A stretch of 64,000 nt of DNA. Source: an uncultured Lachnospiraceae bacterium (lineage in GTDB: Bacteria > Bacillota > Clostridia > Lachnospirales > Lachnospiraceae). The stretch lies in NCBI GenBank assembly GCA_950097145.1, contig CATNCF010000012.1, positions 1 through 64,000 on the forward strand. The letters are read 5' to 3'. The notes under the pieces are model-generated. The model did not search any database. It saw only the letters and a program-made list of their open reading frames with translations, and was not told the DNA's origin. The translations under genes were made by a program, and so were the position numbers. Shown here piece after piece: positions 51,793 through 60,196 of this stretch (positions are counted from its first letter, which is position 1; every line of letters starts with the position of its first letter).

Positions 51793-53997
51793 TTGACTAC
51801 AAAGACGGAATTATTGGCTCCGGCGGGATCTTTTGAAATTTTAACTGCTGTGTTGAATGCCGGCGCTGATGCAGTATATGCTGCTGGAACTAGATTCGGC
51901 GCCCGCGCCTATGCCAGCAATTTTACAGATCAGGAGCTGCTTTCTGCTCTTGAACTTGTGCATATCAAGGGAAGAAAGCTGTACCTTACCGTAAATACAT
52001 TGTTGAAAGAAGAGGAAATAGAATCGTTATACCAGTATCTCTGCCCTCTTTATGAAGCAGGTCTTGATGCAGTGATTGTACAGGATTTCGGCGTGATGCG
52101 GTTTGTAAAAAATCATTTTCCAGATCTTCCCATTCATGCAAGCACCCAGATGACAATTACTGGTGCGTATGGGGCTAAATTTCTGTTGGATCAAGGATGC
52201 AGCAGGATTGTGACGGCAAGAGAATTGTCCTTAGAGGAGATTTCCAATATATACAAGACCACAGGAGCAGAAATTGAGAGTTTTGTTCATGGGGCGCTGT
52301 GTTATGGTTATTCCGGACAATGCCTGCTCAGCAGCATGATTGGAGGCAGGAGCGGCAACCGGGGGCGGTGTGCACAGCCCTGCCGCCTTTCTTATGAAGT
52401 TTTGGGACATCTGAAATCTGCAGCATCCAAAAGATCACAGGAAAACTTTCCTTTAAGTCTCAAAGATCTCTGTGCCATTCATTTCATTCCAGAATTAGTG
52501 GAATGCGGAGTCCATTCCTTTAAAATTGAAGGAAGAATGAAGCAGGCAGAATATGCAGCAGGTGTGACAAGTATTTACCGGAAGTATATAGATTTGTATG
52601 AGTCTGGCAGAACATTTCAAGTGGAGAAAACGGATTACCAGATCTTATTGGATCTGGGCAGTCGCTGTGGATTTACGGAAGGGTATTTTAAGAATCAAAA
52701 TGGAAGGGATATGGTTACCTTGGGAACACCTTCCCATGCAAAACGCAATGACGGCTTACAAGAACGCATGCATAGGCTCTATGTGGAAACAAAAAATAAA
52801 GAAAAAATAAATGGAATCTTAAGACTTTTTCCGGGGGAACCGGCAAGTCTTGTGTTACAATATAAAGAAGTGCAGGCAGAGGTGTCGGGAGACGTCGTGC
52901 AGCGTGCAGAAAAACAGCCTTTATTGGAAGAAACCATATTGGAAAAAATCAAAAAGACTGGTAATACTCCCTTTGAGCTGCAACATATGACGCTGCAGAT
53001 GGGAGAAAACATTTTTCTGCCAGTGAGAGCATTAAATCAGCTTCGGAGAGCGGGAATGAAAAAGCTTCTGGACACAGTGACGGACAGGTATCGCAGAAAC
53101 AGCCAGATTCCTCCAAGGCAGAGAGAGGAAAAATTTTCAGCGAAGAAAGAGAAGAACAGAAAGCATACGAGTCCCCGTTTGTCTGTTCTGACAGAAACTA
53201 TAGAACAGTTTCAGGCTGTTTTAAACCAGCCTGAACCACAGCGTATCTATTTGGAAGCTTTTATTTTGGACAGAAAACATGGGTTTTCAGAATGGAAAGA
53301 ATTGGTAAAGCAGACACATGATGCAGGGAAAGAATGCTATCTGGCGCTGCCTTACCTGTTTCGGATGAAAACGGCAGCATGGTTTGGACAGAGATGGAAC
53401 TACATTGCTGCGGCAGGGGCGGACGGATATCTGATCCGGAATCTGGAAGAACTCTCTTTCTTAAAAGAAATGGGGACGGAACTTTCCTGTATTCAGGGAG
53501 ATTATGGTTTGTATGGGACTTCCAGCGAAGCATTTCAGGCAATGGCAGATTTTTCCCTGAACCAGTATACGCTGCCAGTGGAGCTCAATTTCAGGGAACT
53601 GAAGGAACTGGACTGTTCGGGCGGGGAGATGCTTCTATACGGCTTTCAGCCAGTGATGCTGAGCGCCCAGTGTCTGCGTAAAACTATGGCGGGCTGTGAC
53701 GAAAAGGAAGGCGTCTTTTACCTGAAAGACCGTTATGGCAAGCTGTTCCCGGTGAAAAACAGGTGTGAAGACTGTTACAATATCATTTACAATATCAGTC
53801 CCCTGGCTCTATTCCATCAATGGGAAAATATTCAGCGTTTGGCGCCGGCAGGGGTCCGGCTTTCTTTTACAATAGAAAATCGTCAGGAGATTGAGAAAAT
53901 TTTTCACTATTTCAGGCAGGCGGAAGAGAAAACATTAGACCGGGAGAAGTATTTGAAAAATTTTACCAATGGACATTTTAAGCGAGGAGTCGAATAG
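51793..53997 (+). CDS. Peptidase U32 family protein (DUF3656 C-terminus)
   Basis: 734 residues. The N-terminal U32 domain (ELLAPAGSFEILTAVLNAGADAVYAAG; IHASTQMTITGAYGAKFL; FVHGALCYGYSGQCLLSS; GNRGRCAQPCR) carries the conserved cysteines, followed by a long C-terminal region of the DUF3656 type. Several U32 proteins work in hydroxylation of RNA rather than proteolysis; the activity here cannot be told. Start TTG at 51793 after AGGAGGAAC (51779-51787); no ATG is nearby. Confidence 0.86.
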   Translation: MTTKTELLAPAGSFEILTAVLNAGADAVYAAGTRFGARAYASNFTDQELLSALELVHIKGRKLYLTVNTLLKEEEIESLYQYLCPLYEAGLDAVIVQDFGVMRFVKNHFPDLPIHASTQMTITGAYGAKFLLDQGCSRIVTARELSLEEISNIYKTTGAEIESFVHGALCYGYSGQCLLSSMIGGRSGNRGRCAQPCRLSYEVLGHLKSAASKRSQENFPLSLKDLCAIHFIPELVECGVHSFKIEGRMKQAEYAAGVTSIYRKYIDLYESGRTFQVEKTDYQILLDLGSRCGFTEGYFKNQNGRDMVTLGTPSHAKRNDGLQERMHRLYVETKNKEKINGILRLFPGEPASLVLQYKEVQAEVSGDVVQRAEKQPLLEETILEKIKKTGNTPFELQHMTLQMGENIFLPVRALNQLRRAGMKKLLDTVTDRYRRNSQIPPRQREEKFSAKKEKNRKHTSPRLSVLTETIEQFQAVLNQPEPQRIYLEAFILDRKHGFSEWKELVKQTHDAGKECYLALPYLFRMKTAAWFGQRWNYIAAAGADGYLIRNLEELSFLKEMGTELSCIQGDYGLYGTSSEAFQAMADFSLNQYTLPVELNFRELKELDCSGGEMLLYGFQPVMLSAQCLRKTMAGCDEKEGVFYLKDRYGKLFPVKNRCEDCYNIIYNISPLALFHQWENIQRLAPAGVRLSFTIENRQEIEKIFHYFRQAEEKTLDREKYLKNFTNGHFKRGVE

Positions 53998-54000
53998 TAT

Positions 54001-55452
54001 ATGCTGCATTTGATTACAGAACTATCGAAATATACAATGATTATCCTGTTTGCACTTTATACTTATCAGTGTTTTTCTGCACTGAAGCGGAGTGTGGACA
54101 AGGAGGAACAGGCAGAGAAATTCAGAAGCCAGGTAGTCTATATGTACCTGTTTCATTTCAATGCTTACGCCGTGCTGTACTTGTCTATGGAGAAAAATAC
54201 TGAGATTATTAAATTTTATCTCATGCAGGCAGTGTTTTTTGCGGCAGTACAAATCTGTTATGGGATTTTTTATAAGAGAGCATCCCGGCTGGTAGTCAAT
54301 AATATGTGTATGCTGATGTGCATTGGCTTTGTAATTCTGACCCGCCTCTCCTATGACTATGCGGTGAAACAGTTTCAAATTGCAGTGGTTTCCATGGCGG
54401 CTACGTTGCTGATTCCGTATTTTATCAGCAGGTTTAAGTATCTGAAAAGCCTGACCTGGCTGTACGCTCTTGCCGGAATTACCATGCTGGGTGTTGTGGC
54501 AGTACTGGGAGCCGTATCCCATGGAGCCAAACTGTCTTTTTCCATTGCGGGAATTGCGGTGCAGCCTTCCGAATTTATCAAAATCATATTTGTATTTTTT
54601 GTGGCCTCCATGTTTTATGAGTCTACAGAATTTATTCAGGTAGTGAAAGCCACAGTGATTGCAGGGCTTCATGTGATTATTTTAGTGCTGTCCAAGGACT
54701 TGGGAGCTGGTTTGATCTTCTTTATTGCTTATATGGTAATGCTGTATGTGGCAACCAGGAAATTGTATTATTTTGCAGGGGGGCTTTTGTGCGGCGCAGT
54801 GGCGTCAGTGGCGGCTTACTACTTGTTCAATCATGTCCGGGTGCGCGTAGTAGCCTGGCAGGATCCCCTGGCCGTTTTTGAGAGAGAGGGAAACCAGGTA
54901 TCAAACTCTCTCTTTGCAATTGGAACTGGCGGATGGTTTGGCATGGGGCTGAATCAGGGAATGCCCAACAAGATTCCAGAAGTGAAACAGGACTTTATCT
55001 TTTCAGCAATAGCGGAGGAATTAGGAGGAATCTTTGCCATCTGCCTGATTTTGGTATGTGTAAGCTGTTTTCTTATGTTTCTTAATATTGCCATGCAGAT
55101 CAAGGATACTTTTTACAAATTGGTTGCTCTGGGGCTTGGAACCATTTATGGCTTCCAGATCTTGTTGTCTGTAGGCGGAGATATTAAATTTATCCCTTCT
55201 ACAGGCGTAACGCTGCCCCTGGTAAGTTACGGCGGAAGTTCTCTGCTGAGCACATTGATTATTTTTGCTGTTATCCAGGGATTGTATCTGTTCCGGGAGC
55301 GGACAGAAGGAGAACAGGGATTTGACAGGAGAAACAAGAACAGGAATGCAGGAAAGAAGGAATCTGTGAAAAAGAAATCCGCCAGACGGAAAGGAGGAAT
55401 GAAATCCCATGAAGAAAACATCCACGGAACGAAAGTTGAAGACTTCGACTAA
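54001..55452 (+). CDS. SEDS-family glycosyltransferase (FtsW/RodA/SpoVE)
   Basis: 483 residues with about ten membrane helices and a basic C-terminal tail. SEDS signatures are AVQPSEFIKI, LSKDLGAGLIFFIAYMVMLY, IAEELGGIFAI and STGVTLPLVSYGGSSLLSTL. SEDS proteins polymerise lipid II together with a class B PBP, and the next gene is one. The reading frames overlap by 44 bp, which argues for coupling. Which SEDS subtype it is cannot be settled. Confidence 0.9.
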   Translation: MLHLITELSKYTMIILFALYTYQCFSALKRSVDKEEQAEKFRSQVVYMYLFHFNAYAVLYLSMEKNTEIIKFYLMQAVFFAAVQICYGIFYKRASRLVVNNMCMLMCIGFVILTRLSYDYAVKQFQIAVVSMAATLLIPYFISRFKYLKSLTWLYALAGITMLGVVAVLGAVSHGAKLSFSIAGIAVQPSEFIKIIFVFFVASMFYESTEFIQVVKATVIAGLHVIILVLSKDLGAGLIFFIAYMVMLYVATRKLYYFAGGLLCGAVASVAAYYLFNHVRVRVVAWQDPLAVFEREGNQVSNSLFAIGTGGWFGMGLNQGMPNKIPEVKQDFIFSAIAEELGGIFAICLILVCVSCFLMFLNIAMQIKDTFYKLVALGLGTIYGFQILLSVGGDIKFIPSTGVTLPLVSYGGSSLLSTLIIFAVIQGLYLFRERTEGEQGFDRRNKNRNAGKKESVKKKSARRKGGMKSHEENIHGTKVEDFD

Positions 55453-56866
55453 GAGCAGCAAAAACCGGGAGTTTGTGATTATTACCTATCTATTTGTGGC
55501 TGTGTTTATCATGATGATGGGATATTTTGCCTATTTTCAGATTTTTAAAAGCGAGGATTTTATCAACAGTCCTTATAATACCAGGCAGAATACCTTTGCA
55601 GAGCATGTAGTACGGGGAGAAATCCTGTCTTCCGATAAAAAAGTGCTGGCGCAGACTATTGTGGGAGAAGATGGCAGTGAGACCAGATATTATCCCTATG
55701 GCGCTATGTTTGCCCATGCAGTAGGCTATGACAGCAATGGAAAATATGGAGTGGAGTCTTTTGGTAACTTCAGCCTGCTGCGTTCCCATGCATTCTTCTT
55801 AGAACAGGTGCTGAATGGCATACAGGATAAAAAAAATCAGGGTGACAATGTGGTGACTACGCTGGATTACAGCCTGCAGGAAACGGCTTACAACGCCCTT
55901 GGCGGGAACCGCGGGGCAGTTGTGGTTCTGGAGCCGTCCACAGGAAAAATTCTTGCCCTGGTGTCTAAACCGGATTTTGATCCCAATACCATAGCGTCAG
56001 AATGGCAGAACATTATTTCTAATACAGACAGTGAAAATTCTATACTGGTAAACCGTGTGACCCAGGGGCTGTATCCGCCGGGATCTACGTTTAAGATTCT
56101 GACAACCTTGGAATACATGAGGGAAAATTCTAATTATCAGGATTATTCCTATGAATGTACAGGAAATATCACTATGGAACATACAGAAATCCATTGTTAT
56201 GACAATGCGGTGCACGGCATGGAGAATCTGGAAACTTCTTTTGCAAAATCCTGCAATACTTCCTATGCCAATATCGGATTAAGCCTGAACAAGAAAAAAT
56301 TTGCGGGACTTTGTAATGAACTGCTATTCCACAAAGATCTTCCCAGTCCTTATCCTTCCAATCAGAGCAGTTTTGAATTAAATGAAAAATCCAATACAGA
56401 TCAGGTGACTCAGATGGCAATTGGACAGGGCAAAACATTGGTGACGCCTCTGCATATGGCATTGATTACTTCTGCCATTGCCAACGGCGGAGCATTGATG
56501 CGGCCGTATGTAATTGACCATACTGAAAATTATAAGGGGGTTGCGGTAAAAAATTACAAGCCTTCTGCATATGGTAATTTGATCACGAAAGAGGAAGCGC
56601 AGAAGCTTCAGGGTTTTCTGTCAAAAGTGGTCAGTGAGGGAACTGGTTCCAAGCTCAGCGGACAAATTTATCAGGCGGCAGGCAAGACTGGTTCTGCAGA
56701 ATTCAGTAATAATAAGAATGAGAGCCATGCGTGGTTTACCGGATATGCTTCCACCAAGGAAAAGGGCAGTATTGCTGTCACTGTGATAGTTGAAAATGGA
56801 GGGGCTGGAAGCACTGCGGCTGTGCCGATTGCAAAACAGATATTTGACTCATATTTTTCCAGGTAA
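55409..56866 (+). CDS. Class B penicillin-binding protein (transpeptidase)
   Basis: 485 residues: one N-terminal membrane helix (about 22-45), a short dimerisation region and the transpeptidase domain with STFK (in YPPGSTFKILT), SCN (in AKSCNTSYA) and KTG (in AAGKTGSAEF). It cross-links the glycan strands made by the partner SEDS protein. It is shorter than division PBPs such as FtsI and resembles the PbpA partners of a second SEDS pair. Confidence 0.92.
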   Translation: MKKTSTERKLKTSTKSSKNREFVIITYLFVAVFIMMMGYFAYFQIFKSEDFINSPYNTRQNTFAEHVVRGEILSSDKKVLAQTIVGEDGSETRYYPYGAMFAHAVGYDSNGKYGVESFGNFSLLRSHAFFLEQVLNGIQDKKNQGDNVVTTLDYSLQETAYNALGGNRGAVVVLEPSTGKILALVSKPDFDPNTIASEWQNIISNTDSENSILVNRVTQGLYPPGSTFKILTTLEYMRENSNYQDYSYECTGNITMEHTEIHCYDNAVHGMENLETSFAKSCNTSYANIGLSLNKKKFAGLCNELLFHKDLPSPYPSNQSSFELNEKSNTDQVTQMAIGQGKTLVTPLHMALITSAIANGGALMRPYVIDHTENYKGVAVKNYKPSAYGNLITKEEAQKLQGFLSKVVSEGTGSKLSGQIYQAAGKTGSAEFSNNKNESHAWFTGYASTKEKGSIAVTVIVENGGAGSTAAVPIAKQIFDSYFSR

Positions 56867-56875
56867 AGAAAAATC

Positions 56876-56904
56876 TTGCAAGATAACATAAAAAGGGGTA
56901 TACT
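56876..56904 (+). promoter_or_regulatory. Sigma-A promoter of the NUDIX gene
   Basis: TTGCAA (56876-56881), 17 bp, TATACT (56899-56904). AGGAGGT at 56931-56937 and the ATG at 56943 follow. Confidence 0.75.
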
Positions 56905-56942
56905 GTTTCTAAAGTCGGTAAACCACATCAGGAGGTATTGCA

Positions 56943-57395
56943 ATGATTGAAGCAACGAGTTGTGGTGGTGTGGTAATATTTCGTGGGAAGATTTTGCTTT
57001 TGTATAAGAATTATAAGAACAAATATGAGGGCTGGGTTCTTCCAAAAGGAACCGTGGAACCAGGCGAAGAATACAGGGACACAGCGGCACGGGAAGTGCT
57101 GGAAGAGACGGGAGTGGATGCCCTGATTATTAAGTATGTAGGAAAGAGCCAGTATTCTTTTGCCATTCCGGATGATACGGTGGAGAAGGATGTCCATTGG
57201 TATTTGATGATGGCAGACAGTTATTACAGTAAACCACAACGGGAAGAATATTTTGTTGATTCAGGATACTACAAATTTCACGAAGCATATCATTTACTGC
57301 GTTTTGCAAATGAGAAACAGATACTGGAAAAAGCATATAATGAATATCTTGATTTGAAAAAGAGTAATCTTTGGGGCAACAGAAAATATTTTTAA
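56943..57395 (+). CDS. NUDIX hydrolase
   Basis: A 150-residue NUDIX enzyme; the box G-x5-E-x7-REVLEETGV is complete (starting at GTVEPGEEYRD). Members hydrolyse nucleoside diphosphates linked to another group, such as Ap4A or oxidised nucleotides. The substrate is not clear. Monocistronic, with its own promoter and terminator. Confidence 0.9.
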   Translation: MIEATSCGGVVIFRGKILLLYKNYKNKYEGWVLPKGTVEPGEEYRDTAAREVLEETGVDALIIKYVGKSQYSFAIPDDTVEKDVHWYLMMADSYYSKPQREEYFVDSGYYKFHEAYHLLRFANEKQILEKAYNEYLDLKKSNLWGNRKYF

Positions 57396-57415
57396 TCTTA
57401 GAGGATTAAGGTGTC

Positions 57416-57447
57416 AAAAAGTGCTCACGGGAAGCGGGCACTTTTTT
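57416..57447 (+). terminator. Rho-independent terminator after the NUDIX gene
   Basis: AAAAAGTGC pairs with GCACTTTTT around a short loop, with six T at 57442-57447. Confidence 0.8.
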
Positions 57448-57483
57448 CATCTTATCTGTTTTTAAAGTGATTTGGAGAATGAA

Positions 57484-57840
57484 ATGGTATTTTACAAGAG
57501 TTTTTATGCAGGAGAGAGTATATCTGGAAAAAAAGAAAAAGTAAAATGGAAGATTCTCCATAATGCCGGCCAGTTAGAGCTCTATGTGATTGCGCTGAGC
57601 AGCAATCCAGAAAATCTTATGGATATTATTCCTTCCTGGGAGCTGATGCAAAAACATTATCCCAGCCAGGATATGCTGATAATTGGTGTGGATAAGGGGT
57701 ATGAGAATGCTATGGAACTGGCAGGAAAGATTGTAGTGGACGTATTTCAGAAAACCGGAAATCTGAATATCAGAGATTATTTTCTGGAGCAGCACAGAGA
57801 AAATCTTAGGAGAGAGCCTGTATGGAAATCCTGTTTCTGA
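57484..57840 (+). CDS. Hypothetical protein, 118 residues
   Basis: No family recognised. A soluble alpha/beta-looking small protein with no signal or membrane segment; the middle (DMLIIGVDKGYENAMELAGKIVVDVF) looks like a strand and helix. GGAG at 57474-57477 favours the ATG at 57484 over TTG 57472. It overlaps the DUF2953 gene by 19 bp, so it probably belongs to the DUF2953-gerW unit. Confidence 0.7.
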   Translation: MVFYKSFYAGESISGKKEKVKWKILHNAGQLELYVIALSSNPENLMDIIPSWELMQKHYPSQDMLIIGVDKGYENAMELAGKIVVDVFQKTGNLNIRDYFLEQHRENLRREPVWKSCF

Positions 57841-58673
57841 TTTTAAAAATAATTGGCATATTATTTTTTATTATTTTTCTGCTGCTTTTGGCGCTGATTA
57901 CGGTTCCGGTCCGCTATCGCATTTGTATGGAAGCACAGGATGATATTGGGGCGGCAGGGATATTTTCCTGGTTCTGTCGTCTGATTAGTTTCAAAATCAA
58001 ATATAACGAAAAAGACATAGCATTTCAATTACGGATACTGGGAGTTCCTATGCTGCGGGACAGGGAGAAACATAAGAATTCTAAAAAAAGGGACAAAAAG
58101 CACAGAAAGAATCCCAAATCAGAAATTCCAAGTCCAAAAGAACCGCCAGTTCCCGAAGAGCCAGAGCCTGCGCAGACGCCTGTTTCAAAAGAGCAGCAGG
58201 CAGAAGGCGGAACGGAAGAACAGGGCGGATGGATGGAGGATATCCGCAGCAAACTTAAAACTCTTTGGCAGTGGATTTTGAATATGAAAGATAAAACTAT
58301 TGCAGGAAAAGAGAAAGTACAGAACATAAAAAAGCTGGTTTTGGAAGAAACTAATAAGAGTGCGTTACTGCATCTTTTTCAGGAATTCAGATATCTTGTG
58401 CGCCATTATTCTCCGCGGAAAGCTTCTGGAGATTTGGCTTTTAGTATGGGAGATCCCAGCCGGACAGGGCAGATTTTAGGATGCGTGAGCCTTTTACCAT
58501 TCTGGGCAAGATACCGGATTCAGGTGACGCCGGATTTTCAGGCAGAGGGATTTTATATAAAGGGGAAACTGCAGTTAAAAGGACATATCCGGGCGTTTCA
58601 TATGATATGGTCTGTGTCCCGGTTGATCAAAGATAAAAATATAAGAGCATTGATAACAAGATTTAGAACATAA
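57822..58673 (+). CDS. DUF2953 membrane-anchored protein
   Basis: 283 residues with an N-terminal membrane helix (about 4-30), a Lys/Pro/Glu-rich disordered linker (about 78-140) and a C-terminal DUF2953-like region (PRKASGDLAFSMGDPSRTGQILG). DUF2953 genes usually sit before gerW (ytfJ), as here, so a sporulation link is likely though unproven. Confidence 0.8.
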   Translation: MEILFLILKIIGILFFIIFLLLLALITVPVRYRICMEAQDDIGAAGIFSWFCRLISFKIKYNEKDIAFQLRILGVPMLRDREKHKNSKKRDKKHRKNPKSEIPSPKEPPVPEEPEPAQTPVSKEQQAEGGTEEQGGWMEDIRSKLKTLWQWILNMKDKTIAGKEKVQNIKKLVLEETNKSALLHLFQEFRYLVRHYSPRKASGDLAFSMGDPSRTGQILGCVSLLPFWARYRIQVTPDFQAEGFYIKGKLQLKGHIRAFHMIWSVSRLIKDKNIRALITRFRT

Positions 58674-58690
58674 CAGGAGGTATATTGATT

Positions 58691-59119
58691 ATGCAGGATA
58701 ATAATTTTAACACCACCGTCCAGTCCCTGTTTAAAGGCATGGACAGTTTTATTACCACTAAGACTGTGGTGGGAGAGGCTGTGCACATTGGAGATACCAT
58801 TATTCTTCCGCTGATTGAAGTGTCTTTTGGCGTGGGAGCTGGGGCATTCTGCCAGGATAAGAAAAATAATGCAGCAGGCGGAATGGGAGGAAAAATTTCC
58901 CCCAGTGCAGTTTTGGTGATCCAGAATGGCTGTGCCAAGCTGGTCAATGTAAAAAATCAGGACGGCATCACCAAAATTCTGGATATGGTGCCGGATTTAG
59001 TAAGTAAATTTGCCAATAAGAATTCTTCAAAAGATAATTCGGAGGCGGATGAAGCAGCAAAGAAAGCGGCAGCGGAAAATTTGGCTGACAAGCTTCATGT
59101 GGCAGCAGGACAGGAATAA
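58691..59119 (+). CDS. gerW: GerW/YtfJ family spore protein
   Basis: 142 residues with the family core TKTVVGEAVHIGDTIILPLIEVSFGVGAGAF and GMGGKISPSAVLVI, and a charged Ala-rich tail. In Bacillus, YtfJ/GerW is a forespore protein needed for normal germination. AGGAGGT (58675-58681) is better placed for the ATG at 58691 than for the TTG at 58685. Confidence 0.9.
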   Translation: MQDNNFNTTVQSLFKGMDSFITTKTVVGEAVHIGDTIILPLIEVSFGVGAGAFCQDKKNNAAGGMGGKISPSAVLVIQNGCAKLVNVKNQDGITKILDMVPDLVSKFANKNSSKDNSEADEAAKKAAAENLADKLHVAAGQE

Positions 59120-59179
59120 ATTCTTAAAGTGCGGAGTTAAAAGGCGGAGAACTGCCAGGATAATATGTATGAAAACAAG

Positions 59180-59222
59180 AAACAGAGCATATATTAGTTA
59201 GTAATATATGTTCTGTTTTCTG
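59180..59222 (+). terminator. Terminator after gerW
   Basis: A 17-bp stem (59180-59196 with 59202-59218, one wobble pair) around GTTAG, with a short T-run. The following small gene begins 9 bp later, so some read-through or a separate start is needed. Confidence 0.7.
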
Positions 59223-59230
59223 GTGATGGC

Positions 59231-59368
59231 ATGAAACGACTGATAGGATTTATTTTATTTTGGATTGCAGTGGGAATGGCAATCATGATTTTTCTTCCCA
59301 ACGAGGTGCTGGGAATATTGATTATATTTGTTCTGCTGTTGCTGGGATATAATTTGTTTTGCTGTTAA
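59231..59368 (+). CDS. Small two-helix membrane protein, 45 residues
   Basis: ATG at 59231 to TAA at 59366-59368; too short for routine ORF calling. The sequence MKRLIGFILFWIAVGMAIMI then FLPNEVLGILIIFVLLLLGY gives two hydrophobic helices separated by LPNE, ending in NLFCC. GGTGATG lies just upstream. Similar mini-proteins occur in Clostridia (recalled, not searched). Function unknown. Confidence 0.7.
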   Translation: MKRLIGFILFWIAVGMAIMIFLPNEVLGILIIFVLLLLGYNLFCC

Positions 59369-59442
59369 GGAATTATGTATAAACAAAAAGAACAGTGCAT
59401 TGATGAACAATGAACTGCTCTCTGCCGACTATTTGAAATAAA

Positions 59443-59628
59443 CTAAGCTCTTTCAACTTTTCCGCTTCTTAAGCAAGAAGTACAAACATACATCTTCTTA
59501 GAGGCTCCATTTACTTTACATTTTACGGATTTGATGTTAGACTTCCACATTCTGTTGGATCTTCTATGAGAATGGCTGACATTCTTACCGAAATGCGCGC
59601 CCTTGCCGCAAATGCTGCATTTTGCCAT
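59443..59628 (-). CDS. rpmB: 50S ribosomal protein L28
   Basis: 61 residues: AKCSICGKGAHFGKNVSHSHRRSNRMW, then KKMYVCTSCLRSGKV. The CxxC pairs mark the zinc-binding form. The minus-strand start at 59628 follows GGAGGTGC (plus-strand CCTCC 59636-59640). The frame is open far upstream, but that part is the promoter region. Confidence 0.96.
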   Translation of the reverse strand: MAKCSICGKGAHFGKNVSHSHRRSNRMWKSNIKSVKCKVNGASKKMYVCTSCLRSGKVERA

Positions 59629-59684
59629 AATTGCACCTCCTTGCAACTTATTAAGCCCGCCATTTACAGGCTCACAACAAGTGT

Positions 59685-59713
59685 ATTCTAACAGAAAGAC
59701 CGCCATATTGCAA
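59685..59713 (-). promoter_or_regulatory. Sigma-A promoter of rpmB
   Basis: On the minus strand TTGCAA (59708-59713), 17 bp, TAGAAT (59685-59690). Confidence 0.75.
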
Positions 59714-59774
59714 GAGTAAAATGAATTTTTTATAAAAAACAGAAATATATGTTTCTTTTTTGGGGTAAACAGGG

Positions 59775-59780
59775 TATAAT
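59775..59780 (+). promoter_or_regulatory. -10 box of the asp23-fakA-recG promoter
   Basis: A perfect TATAAT at 59775-59780; the -35 (TTTCTT at 59752-59757, 17 bp upstream) is poor. It lies 47 bp before the asp23-like gene and diverges from rpmB. Confidence 0.5.
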
Positions 59781-59826
59781 ATGACAAGATAATAGAAATA
59801 TTGAACCGAAAAACGGAGGTTGCAGT

Positions 59827-60183
59827 ATGAAAGGACAAGTGGACACACAGTATGGTAAAGTGCTGATTGATACGGATGTTATCGCAATATATGCTGGTTC
59901 CGTGGCAGTGGAATGTTTCGGAATCGTTGGTATGGCTGCCGTAAATGTTAAAGATGGCCTGGTAAAGCTGTTAAAACGCGACTATCTGAATCATGGAATA
60001 AATGTTACTCTAAAAGAGAATAAGATCACCTTGGATTTCCATGTGATCGTTTCCTATGGGGTAAGCATTTCTACTGTTTCTGATAATCTGATTGGTACAG
60101 TGAAATATCAGGTAGAGGAATTCACCGGCATGGAAATCGAAAAAATCAACATCTTCGTGGAAGGTGTCAGAGTGATTGATTAA
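59827..60183 (+). CDS. Asp23/Gls24 family protein (YloU-like)
   Basis: A 118-residue protein of the Asp23 fold: GKVLIDTDVIAIYAGSVAVECFGIVGMAAVN, then FHVIVSYGVSISTVSDNL and a C-terminal VEGVRVID. In Firmicutes it is regularly encoded just before the FakA-like gene. Its role in envelope or fatty-acid handling is not fully known. Confidence 0.92.
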   Translation: MKGQVDTQYGKVLIDTDVIAIYAGSVAVECFGIVGMAAVNVKDGLVKLLKRDYLNHGINVTLKENKITLDFHVIVSYGVSISTVSDNLIGTVKYQVEEFTGMEIEKINIFVEGVRVID

Positions 60184-60196
60184 GGAGGACGCAAAC

